From BOG-908 sp964657885 (lineage in GTDB: Bacteria; Pseudomonadota; Alphaproteobacteria; Acetobacterales; Acetobacteraceae): DNA of 13,158 bases. Each line of letters begins with the position of its first letter. Within the stretch, counting starts at the first letter, position 1. Made by a program: the position numbers and the translations under genes. Of the stretch, positions 7,190 through 13,158 are shown one piece after another. Under the pieces are notes generated by a model. The model ran no database searches. It saw only the letters and a program-made list of their open reading frames with translations, and had not been told where the DNA came from. The stretch covers positions 1 through 13,158 of the forward strand of contig CAZZWO010000070.1 of the NCBI GenBank assembly GCA_964657885.1. Reading direction: 5' to 3'.

Positions 7190-7961
7190 GCACCGGCTCG
7201 ATCGGTAAAGGCGGCAGTGCGCGGTTCATGAACGCGTGCACGGTCGGATGCGTGCAGCTTTCGCGCAGCGCGGCGGGCGAGCCGTGCGCGATCGGAACCT
7301 GGGTGTCTGCATCGAGGAAGATGCCATCGTCGGCGATGGCCAGCAGGCTTGGCAATTCGTGGCTGACCATCACCACCGTCACCCCGAGCGCGTCGCGCAA
7401 TACCTGGATCAAGTCGTCGAGGCGCCTGGACGATATCGGGTCCAGGCCGGCCGAGGGCTCGTCCAGGAACAGCATGTCCGGCTCCAGCGCCAAAGCGCGT
7501 GCCAGGCCGACGCGCTTGGCCATGCCGCCGCTGAGGTCGGCCGGCATGGCGTCGCCGCCGGTATCGAGGCCGACCAGCGCCAGCTTCAACCTGGCAAGTG
7601 CCGCGATGTCGGCCGCAGCCAGATCGGAGAACATCTGCAGCGGCAACGATACATTCTGTTCGGCGGTCATCGGGCTCCACAACGCGCCACCCTGGAATAG
7701 CACGCCGAAGCGGCGGCTGATTGCCGCCTGCCGCCTATGGCTCGCGGCCCAGTAATCTTCCACGCCGAACAGCACCTGGCCGGCGCTCGGCCGCAACAGA
7801 CCGATCAGCGCCTTCAGCAGCGTGCTCTTGCCGCAGCCGCTGCCGCCCATGATGGCGAAAATGGAGCCTGCGCGCACATCGAAGCTGATGCCGTGCTGCA
7901 CCGGCTTCCTGCCGTAGCCGATGGCGAGGTTGGTGGCCTTGAGCTTGATTGCCGGCGGCAT
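7182..7961 (-). CDS. MlaF-like ABC transporter ATPase
   Basis: A 259-residue cytoplasmic nucleotide-binding protein that powers the lipid transporter. All ABC motifs are present: Walker A GGSGCGKST (39-47), Q-loop Q90, signature LSGGM (143-147, the variant ending GGM rather than GGQ that is usual in Mla ATPases), Walker B MLFLDEP (163-169) with catalytic E168, D-loop SAGLDP, and switch H201 (VSHE). The phrase FGVLFQGGALW (85-95) is typical of MlaF-type proteins. The ATG at 7959-7961 lies 4 nt beyond the permease stop. An upstream in-frame ATG would overlap the permease gene and add residues unlike the family. The C-terminal tail after HAFMNRALP is short. Translational coupling to both neighbours is likely. 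Confidence 0.95.
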   Translation of the reverse strand: MPPAIKLKATNLAIGYGRKPVQHGISFDVRAGSIFAIMGGSGCGKSTLLKALIGLLRPSAGQVLFGVEDYWAASHRRQAAISRRFGVLFQGGALWSPMTAEQNVSLPLQMFSDLAAADIAALARLKLALVGLDTGGDAMPADLSGGMAKRVGLARALALEPDMLFLDEPSAGLDPISSRRLDDLIQVLRDALGVTVVMVSHELPSLLAIADDGIFLDADTQVPIAHGSPAALRESCTHPTVHAFMNRALPPLPIEPVHG

Positions 7962-7965
7962 GGAC

Positions 7966-9072
7966 CTAGAAATCCAACGCGTTGGCACACACGGCAAACA
8001 CCGCGTCCAGCGCGATCACGCCGACGATGCCCGCGACAACCGCGCTGGTGGCTGCGTGCCCCACATCCGTCGCGCTCTTGCCGGCGCGCAGTCCTATCCG
8101 GCAACCCGCAACGGCGATCAGCGCGCCGAAGGTGATGCTCTTGCCGAAGCCGAACAGGATCTGGCTGCCGGATAGCGAACCCAGCAACTGCGTCTGGAAA
8201 CTCGCAGCCGAGAGATGCAGCATGGCGACGGAGACGACGAACCCGCCGAGGATCCCGATGGCGCTGCCATACAGGTACAGCAGCGGCATCATCGCAGTCA
8301 GCGCCAGGATGCGCGGCAACAGCAGGTAATCCGGGATGGGGATGCCGGTCACACGCAGCGCGTCCAGCTCGCCTGTCCCCTGCATGCTGGCGATCTCCGC
8401 GGCGTAGGCGCCACCGGTGCGCCCCGCCATGACGATCGCCGTCATCAGCGCCGCCATTTCCCGCACGATGGCGACGCCCACCAGGTTCGCAACATAGATG
8501 TCGGCGCCGAAGCGGCGGAGCTGCACGGCGCCGACGAAGGCGAGGATGCCGCCGACCAGCAGGTTCACCACGGCGACAATCGGCAACGCACCGACGCCCG
8601 CGTCGCGCATGGCGCCGAGCAGGTCGGTGGGGCGCATCCGGGCGCGGCCGGCCAGCGCCGCGGCACTGCGCAACACGGTGTCGCCGACGAGCGCGGTCAT
8701 GTCCGTCAACTCTGCGAACATGCCGGTGGCCACCCGGCCGAGCCGGGCGATCCAGAAAGGGCGCCGGCGAACGGGTGCCGGGCGGATACCGGATACTGGC
8801 AGCAACGCGAGCAATCGCCGGGCGGGTTCCGGCAAGCCAGCCGGGTCGAATGCCAGCTTGCGGGCGGCGGTGCGCTGCCGCAGGTCCGCAAGGAACACCA
8901 GCAACGAGCTGTCCCACGTGCCGAGCGCGTCCGCGTTGAAGCACACGGGGCGATCGGCCGCAGGCAGCGTCGCGGGCACCGCCGGTGTCCCCACCGACCA
9001 GTCGCCGCTCAGCGCGAGGCACGATACGCCGCCGCTCTCGCGGACCGACCAGCCGGGCGCTGCGCGTGTCAC
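7966..9072 (-). CDS. MlaE-like ABC transporter permease with N-terminal STAS-like domain
   Basis: A protein of about 368 residues. The first ~95 residues (LSGDWSV...DALGTWDSSLLVFLADL) look like the STAS-like domain fused to many MlaE permeases, with the core LSGDW strand. From about residue 108 the MlaE permease domain follows with five or six membrane segments. It includes ALPIVAVVNLLVGGILAFVG (about 162-181) and the family hallmark ELDALRVTGIPIPDYLLLPRILA (235-257; key residues E235, A238, L239, V241, G243, P246, Y249, P253 and R254). It forms the inner-membrane core that exchanges lipid with the MCE ring. The start is uncertain. GTG 9070-9072 gives a normal N-terminus; GTG 9133-9135 would add 21 low-complexity residues and lie 14 nt from the BON gene stop. 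Neither has a strong Shine-Dalgarno, and no in-frame ATG fits. Confidence 0.9.
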   Translation of the reverse strand: MTRAAPGWSVRESGGVSCLALSGDWSVGTPAVPATLPAADRPVCFNADALGTWDSSLLVFLADLRQRTAARKLAFDPAGLPEPARRLLALLPVSGIRPAPVRRRPFWIARLGRVATGMFAELTDMTALVGDTVLRSAAALAGRARMRPTDLLGAMRDAGVGALPIVAVVNLLVGGILAFVGAVQLRRFGADIYVANLVGVAIVREMAALMTAIVMAGRTGGAYAAEIASMQGTGELDALRVTGIPIPDYLLLPRILALTAMMPLLYLYGSAIGILGGFVVSVAMLHLSAASFQTQLLGSLSGSQILFGFGKSITFGALIAVAGCRIGLRAGKSATDVGHAATSAVVAGIVGVIALDAVFAVCANALDF

Positions 9073-9149
9073 GGCACCATCTATCCCGCCGGCAATGGCA
9101 CCCGCGCCGGGCGGACCGGCGCGGGCTGCAGGCACTGCAATCGGTGCTG

Positions 9150-9800
9150 CTACTCGACCATGAGATCGTTGACGACGCTGGTGGCACCCGGTGCCGCCCA
9201 CGCGGTCTCCGCGGCCACCTGGCGATCGTGCCAGGAACTGACGGTGCCGGTCAGCTTGATGTCGCCGCCGCTCGCGCTGACCTTGATGGTGTCGCCGTCG
9301 AAAAACCACGAACGGTGAAGCGCGTGCATGATGTCGTCGCTGATGTTGCTGGTGCTGACACTCGGACGCAGCGCCACGTTATCCGACACGCCGGTGACGC
9401 CCATCAGCGGGCGAATGGCGCTCACCGCGGCGACCTTCTGATAGTGCCACTCGACCGTGCCTGTCAGCGTGACCCAGCCTTTCTCGACCTGCACCTTGAT
9501 GGCATCGCGCGGCACCGACATGTCCCATGCGAGGCGGCTGATGGCGGCGGTTGCGATATCGTCATCGCCGCGCTTGCCTTCGAAGGGCAGCCGCACCTCG
9601 ATCTCCTCGGCCACTGCGCGCACGCCTTTGACACGGCGGGCCGCATCTTCGGCCGCATGCTTCTGGAAGAAGGAGTTCACGTGGCCGGACAGGGTGACGA
9701 CGCCGTCATTCGCGGTGACGCCGATATGGGAGGCGGTGATGCTCGGCTCCCAGCCGAGTTCGGCGGTGACGGCCTGTTGAAGGTTGGTGTCCTTGGACAT
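9150..9800 (-). CDS. Triple BON-domain protein
   Basis: A 216-residue protein made of three tandem BON domains, about residues 5-70, 77-145 and 150-216. Each carries the strand pattern 'I.V...dG.VtLtG.V' (GVVTLSGHV 38-46; GWVTLTGTV 108-116; GDIKLTGTV about 178-186) and the end motif 'GV..V.n.i.v'. BON domains are phospholipid-binding modules known from OsmY and DolP. OsmY and DolP are exported, but no signal peptide or lipobox is visible here (MSKDTNLQQAV), so the protein is predicted cytoplasmic as written. ATG 9798-9800 has GGAGAA (9806-9811) 5 nt upstream. It is the first gene of the lipid-transport operon, with the permease following closely, which hints at a membrane- or lipid-stress role. 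It could also be a general stress protein that only shares the promoter. Confidence 0.88.
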   Translation of the reverse strand: MSKDTNLQQAVTAELGWEPSITASHIGVTANDGVVTLSGHVNSFFQKHAAEDAARRVKGVRAVAEEIEVRLPFEGKRGDDDIATAAISRLAWDMSVPRDAIKVQVEKGWVTLTGTVEWHYQKVAAVSAIRPLMGVTGVSDNVALRPSVSTSNISDDIMHALHRSWFFDGDTIKVSASGGDIKLTGTVSSWHDRQVAAETAWAAPGATSVVNDLMVE

Positions 9801-9833
9801 CGAAGTTCTCCGTGTGGTTGCCGCGCAGGCGAG

Positions 9834-9848
9834 CGGGTCACCGACCCG
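9834..9848. repeat. Small inverted repeat in the leader of the BON gene
   Basis: CGGGTC-acc-GACCCG forms a perfect 6-bp stem with 3-nt loop about 34 nt upstream of the BON start codon. It could be an operator or leader hairpin. The heptamer CCGACCC recurs at 10041-10047, overlapping the right edge of the large inverted repeat. It is short enough to arise by chance in GC-rich DNA. Confidence 0.3.
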
Positions 9849-9901
9849 GCGCGCCTGGCGTTGGCCACTTGCTGATCGCGTAAGGCATCCGGCGGCAGCC
9901 C

Positions 9902-10042
9902 CGGAAACTACCTAGGCGCATGCCGACAGGCTTGCCGGTGACCGAAACTTCGCTGCTCGACGGCGCGGGCGGTTCCCGCGGTGCCAGGGCAAGCCGTTCA
10001 TCGTCCGGCAACGTCGCCAATTTGCCGAGTAGGTAGTTTCCG
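9902..10042. repeat. 141-bp concentric inverted repeat (three nested stems with one centre)
   Basis: Outer arms: CGGAAACTACCTA at 9902-9914 and its perfect reverse complement at 10030-10042 (13 of 13). Middle arms: TTGCCGG at 9932-9938 and CCGGCAA at 10005-10011. Inner hairpin: CGCGGG at 9964-9969 and CCCGCG at 9975-9980 around a 5-nt loop. The centres are 9972, 9971.5 and 9972, so the three stems stack on one axis, as in one long interrupted hairpin. A structured RNA (small RNA or leader), a cruciform regulatory site, or a small non-autonomous element with terminal inverted repeats would all fit. No target-site duplication is seen at the edges. Confidence 0.6.
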
Positions 10043-10123
10043 ACCCTGTCCCCCGGCGAGCGTAACGCCGAGCATATGTCGCCGCCGCGCTCGGACACAT
10101 GAGTTGCGCGGACGGCAGCTTAT

Positions 10124-10130
10124 GGAGGAG
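10124..10130 (+). promoter_or_regulatory. Ribosome binding site deciding the GTG start at 10138
   Basis: GGAGGAG lies 7 nt before the GTG at 10138-10140. The in-frame ATG 39 nt upstream (10099) has no Shine-Dalgarno, so the GTG is preferred. Confidence 0.8.
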
Positions 10131-10137
10131 TGCGATC

Positions 10138-10893
10138 GTGCTGGCGAATGATGTGGAAGCGACGTTTGGGCCGGCAGCCGGCGACCGGCAAACGCTGCCT
10201 AAAGTGGCGCTGGCAACCCTCGATGCCATCTACCGGCATCCGATTACCCATAACCTGGACTGGTCCGATGTCGTTGCCCTGTTCGAGAGGCTCGGGTCGG
10301 TCGAGAAGAAATCGCATAACGAGGTGGCGTTCACGATCGGGGATGAGCATCGCCTCGTGCGCAAGTCACACACCAAGGATCTCACCGCCTCCGAAGTCAT
10401 GGAGTTCCGCCACTTGCTGACGCGAAGCGGCTGGTCGCCGCACACTGCGCCGGCAGGTGGCGCCGCACCTGCCGTCGACAACCTGGCGGATGCGGCCGGC
10501 GACGTTCTGGTCGTGATGGAGCACCATCAAGCAAGGCTGTATCATCTGGACGTCGAATCCTCCGATCCTGCCGATGGCGTCATCCGGCCGTACGATCCGC
10601 ATCATTTCCTCCACCACCTTACGCATAAGGACCAATCCCGCGAGCGCGGCCAAAGGGCGCCCGAGGATCCGGGCTTCTACGAACACATCGCCGAGGCAAT
10701 CGCACGGTGCGGCCGGGTGGTGGTGGTTGGGCATGGAACGGGGCACAGCAACGCCGCGCATCACCTCATCGAACACCTCAAGCTGCAATGCCCCGAGATT
10801 TACAAACGCGTTGTCCGCGAGGTGACGGCCGATCTTTCGAGTATCACCGAGCCACAACTCCTCGTGCTTGGAAGGCGGGCGCTCTCCGCCTGA
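10138..10893 (+). CDS. Two-domain protein: HicA-like N-terminus plus 'translational machinery protein'/eRF1-like C-terminus
   Basis: A 251-residue soluble protein. Residues about 22-100 (AIYRHPITHNLDWSDVVALFERLG...KKSHNEVAF...RLVRKSHTKDL...FRHLLTRSGW) match the order of a HicA-like dsRBD-fold domain: a 'HP.tHNl.W.dV..L...lG' opening, a KSH motif (58-60) where HicA toxins have GSHH, and a closing helix. Residues about 101-118 are an Ala/Pro/Gly-rich linker. Residues about 120-250 (VLVVMEHHQARLYHLD, HHLTHKDQ..ERGQRAPED..FYEHIAEAI, VVVVGHGTGHSNAAHHLIEHL, TEPQLLVLGRR) resemble short proteins often auto-labelled 'translational machinery protein', related to eRF1-domain/baeRF folds. The C-terminal part is very His-rich. 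It is a single gene followed after 109 bp by the chemotaxis hybrid. Function is unknown; a ribosome- or RNA-linked stress role is inference. Confidence 0.8.
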   Translation: MLANDVEATFGPAAGDRQTLPKVALATLDAIYRHPITHNLDWSDVVALFERLGSVEKKSHNEVAFTIGDEHRLVRKSHTKDLTASEVMEFRHLLTRSGWSPHTAPAGGAAPAVDNLADAAGDVLVVMEHHQARLYHLDVESSDPADGVIRPYDPHHFLHHLTHKDQSRERGQRAPEDPGFYEHIAEAIARCGRVVVVGHGTGHSNAAHHLIEHLKLQCPEIYKRVVREVTADLSSITEPQLLVLGRRALSA

Positions 10894-11002
10894 ACTTTGT
10901 CCGATGCCGACGTGGCCATCAGTTTCTACTCCGCCCGGGTAGATAGGTGCTAAGCTGCGTCACTCGCGCGGCTTCCTGCCTAACTCCCTAGGATCGTTCA
11001 AC

Positions 11003-13158
11003 ATGCCAGGCAGCAACTTGAACGTGCCGGCGGCTCGGCGGGCGAAGCGAAAGCCGCCCGCGCCGGATGCGGGCGTTGCAGGTGCGGCATCGATCGATTT
11101 TCCGGTTGTCGGCATCGGCGCTTCGGCGGGTGGCTTGGAGGCATGCGCCAAGCTTCTGGACGCGTTTGCAGACGCGAGTGAACTGGCCTTGATCCTGGTG
11201 CAGCACCTCGATCCGACGCACGAAAGCCTGATGGTGGAGTTGCTGGCCCGGCACACGTCGCTTGCCGTGCTGCAAGCGACGGACGGTCTCCGGATCGAGC
11301 GTGGCCACCTATATGTCATACCGCCGGCCTGCTTCCTCGCCATCGAGGGCGGAGTTCTGCGTCTCAGGCCCAGCGAGACCAAGCGGGGCGCCCGGCTGCC
11401 GTTCGACTTCCTGTTGCAGTCGATGGCGCAGGAATGCGGCGCCAACGCGATAGTTGTCGTGTTGTCCGGCAGCGGCGCAGACGGAAGCGCCGGTGTCCTC
11501 GCCATCAGGAAAGCCGGCGGCTTCGTCATCGCCCAGGATCCCGGTGAAGCCGAATATGGCGGGATGCCGCGCAATGCGATCGCGACCGGTGCGGTGGATG
11601 TTGTGCTGCGCCTGGCCGAGATGCCCGGCGCGATCGGCCAAAGACGGACCGGTTCTCGCATTCGACACAAGCAACCGGCCAAGGCGCCGGATTTCTTATC
11701 CGACGTCATAGAGTTGCTGCGCACGCGCACGACCCACGATTTCACGCTCTACAAGCCGGGGACGTTGCGGCGGCGTGTCGAACGGCGCATGGCGATGGCT
11801 TCGATCGGCGCGTCCGACATCGGCGGCTATTTCGCGGTTCTCGAGAATGACCCGGCGGAGATCGAGCAACTCGCCAAGGATCTGCTCATCCACGTGACCG
11901 GCTTCTTCCGCGATCCGTTGGTGTTCGACGCTTTGGCGAAGACGGTCGTTCCCAGCCTGGTGCGCGACCACCAGGCTGACCATACGCTGCGCATCTGGGT
12001 GGCCGGGTGCAGTACCGGGGAGGAGGCCTACTCCCTGGCAATGGTTTTCCAGGAACAGATCTCTGCAGCAGGCAGCAGCATCAAGCTGCAGATCTTTGCG
12101 TCGGATGCGGATGCGGGCGCGATCGCTTTCGCCCGGGACGGCTTCTACCCGGCGACGATTGCGGCTGACGTCAGCAGCACCCGCTTGTCGACGTTCTTTA
12201 CGAGGGAGGATCTGGGTTACAGGATCGTACCCGAGCTGCGGGCATTGGTGGTTTTCACCGTGCAGGACCTGCTTGCCGATCCGCCGTTCTCCCGCATCGA
12301 TCTGGTCTCGTGCCGCAACGTGCTGATCTATCTTGGCGCTGAAGCGCAGCGCAAGGTCATTGCACTGTTCCACTTTTCCCTGAAGAAGGGCGGCGTTCTG
12401 CTGCTGGGCAATTCCGAGAGCGTTGGCAACGCCGCCGACCGCTTCGAAGTGATCTCCAAACCTGCCCGGTTGTACCGCCACATTGGCCGCAGCCGCCCCG
12501 GTGACGTCGATTTTGCGCGAACCGCCGGCGAGGCGATGCGGAAACCCGCCAGCACCGCCGCCAGTGTTCTGCCGTCCCGGCAGGCAGCGCTCGCAGAGCT
12601 GTGCCGGAGCCACGCCCTTGCAACGCACGTGCCCGCAACGGTTCTGTGCAACCGCAAGCACGAGTGCCTCTTTTCATTGGGGCACGCCGAACGTTACCTT
12701 CGAATGGCGCCGGGCCACGCCTCGCTGGATGTACTGGGTATGGTGGGGGATGATCTCCGGCCGCGGCTTCGTTCAGCCATCCTCCGTTCCATACAGGACA
12801 ACGCGCCGGTTCTCGTCGGCGACTGCCGCACAGTTCACGATGGAAAAACCTCTGTTTTCAGCATCGAAGTCTGCCCGGTGCAAAGCGATGGCGAAGACCT
12901 GCTGCTGATGTATTTCGTCGATCAGCCGGCTCCGACCAGGACGGAATCGGCTCTCCCGTCGAACAGCATGCAGATGGCCGAACGCGTGGCGGAGTTGGAG
13001 CGAGACCTGGCGACGGCGCAAACGGAGTTGCGGGGGGCTGTCCGCAGCCTCGAGATTTCAGGTGATGAGCAGAAGGCCATCAGTGAGAATGCGGTGTCCG
13101 CCCACGAAGAATTCCAGTCCACGAACGAGGAGCTGCTGACCTCGAAGGAGGAGCTGCA
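11003..13158 (+). CDS. CheB-CheR hybrid signalling protein with PAS-like and coiled-coil regions, 3' end beyond the window
   Basis: 718 codons are present and the frame is open to the window edge. A basic N-terminus (about 1-30) precedes a CheB methylesterase domain (about 31-215) with catalytic triad S41 (GASAGG), H68 (VQHLDP) and D160 (SGSGADG); no receiver domain lies in front. A CheR methyltransferase domain follows (about 228-495), with the SAM motif GCSTGEEAYS (336-345 region), SDAD (367-370) and CRNVLIYL (437-444). Residues about 525-640 look like the PAS-like domain usual here (GHAERYL, 560-566). A coiled coil begins at about 655 and ends in EEFQSTNEELLTSKEEL, the hallmark linker before PAS/histidine kinase modules in this architecture. 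The ATG 11003-11005 has only a weak AGGA upstream. The 109-bp gap before it holds no gene and only a possible TAGATA -10. Confidence 0.93.
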   Translation, partial: MPGSNLNVPAARRAKRKPPAPDAGVAGAASIDFPVVGIGASAGGLEACAKLLDAFADASELALILVQHLDPTHESLMVELLARHTSLAVLQATDGLRIERGHLYVIPPACFLAIEGGVLRLRPSETKRGARLPFDFLLQSMAQECGANAIVVVLSGSGADGSAGVLAIRKAGGFVIAQDPGEAEYGGMPRNAIATGAVDVVLRLAEMPGAIGQRRTGSRIRHKQPAKAPDFLSDVIELLRTRTTHDFTLYKPGTLRRRVERRMAMASIGASDIGGYFAVLENDPAEIEQLAKDLLIHVTGFFRDPLVFDALAKTVVPSLVRDHQADHTLRIWVAGCSTGEEAYSLAMVFQEQISAAGSSIKLQIFASDADAGAIAFARDGFYPATIAADVSSTRLSTFFTREDLGYRIVPELRALVVFTVQDLLADPPFSRIDLVSCRNVLIYLGAEAQRKVIALFHFSLKKGGVLLLGNSESVGNAADRFEVISKPARLYRHIGRSRPGDVDFARTAGEAMRKPASTAASVLPSRQAALAELCRSHALATHVPATVLCNRKHECLFSLGHAERYLRMAPGHASLDVLGMVGDDLRPRLRSAILRSIQDNAPVLVGDCRTVHDGKTSVFSIEVCPVQSDGEDLLLMYFVDQPAPTRTESALPSNSMQMAERVAELERDLATAQTELRGAVRSLEISGDEQKAISENAVSAHEEFQSTNEELLTSKEEL

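Larger units (their letters stand above)
9801..10137. other. 337-bp divergent intergenic region
   Basis: This stretch lies between the divergent BON and HicA-like genes, so it should hold both promoters. It contains a small hairpin near the BON start (9834-9848), the large concentric inverted repeat (9902-10042) and the Shine-Dalgarno of the right-hand gene. Short open frames on either strand (for example 86 codons at 9838-10098, minus) have no ribosome binding site or recognisable domain. No clear -35/-10 pair was found. Confidence 0.6.

Noticed and set aside
10001..10078. A 25-codon minus-strand frame starting MLGVTLAGGQG, resembling the start of nucleotidyltransferases such as MobA.
   Set aside because: It stops after 25 codons, and the other minus-strand frames do not continue a nucleotidyltransferase-like sequence; treated as coincidence rather than a gene remnant.
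9838..10098. 86-codon minus-strand open frame in the divergent intergenic region.
   Set aside because: No ribosome binding site or domain; it overlaps the inverted repeat, whose symmetry rather than coding explains the sequence.
10138..10440. Possible HicAB toxin-antitoxin locus.
   Set aside because: The HicA-like part is fused to another domain and there is no adjacent HicB-like gene, so a classical pair is not supported.
11696..12661. Minus-strand open frame of 321 codons opposite the CheB-CheR gene.
   Set aside because: The plus strand has an uninterrupted frame with all catalytic motifs; the antisense product shows no recognisable domain.

Overview
This is a GC-rich, gene-dense bacterial window. 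Its content suggests a Gram-negative alphaproteobacterium (perhaps Acetobacteraceae/Rhodospirillales, low certainty). The signs are an Mla-like outer-membrane lipid transport set with a PqiC-type lipoprotein, a CheB-CheR hybrid sensor protein, HicA-like domains, and many GTG starts and ATGA overlaps. No rRNA, tRNA, CRISPR array, insertion sequence or prophage gene was seen.

Block 1 (1-5390, minus strand) is a tightly packed six-gene catabolic-type operon. In transcription order it holds two neighbouring acyl-CoA dehydrogenase genes of the paired, heteromeric kind, a type-II 3-hydroxyacyl-CoA dehydrogenase-like SDR, a TetR-family regulator, a cytochrome P450 very like the CYP108 (P450terp) family, and the start of an APC-family permease cut by the window edge. 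Intergenic distances run from a 4-nt overlap to 39 nt. An AT-rich imperfect palindrome directly upstream of the first gene is the best candidate for the promoter/TetR operator. Together the genes look like uptake, oxygenation and beta-oxidation of a terpenoid- or alicyclic-like substrate. The substrate is unknown, and no ferredoxin, CoA ligase, hydratase or thiolase is in view.

Block 2 (5625-9800, minus strand) is a five-gene lipid-transport operon: a triple-BON-domain protein, an MlaE-like permease with a STAS-like N-terminal domain, an MlaF-like ATPase, an MlaD/MCE substrate-binding protein, and a PqiC-like outer-membrane lipoprotein. A GC-rich hairpin follows the last stop codon.

The 337-bp intergenic region 9801-10137 separates the divergent halves. 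It contains an unusual 141-bp concentric inverted repeat: 13-bp outer arms, 7-bp middle arms and a 6-bp central hairpin, all sharing the same centre to within 1 nt.

Block 3 (10138-13158, plus strand) holds a GTG-started two-domain protein (HicA-like N-terminus, 'translational machinery protein'/eRF1-like C-terminus). After it comes the first 718 codons of a CheB-CheR-PAS-like coiled-coil signalling protein that runs off the right edge.
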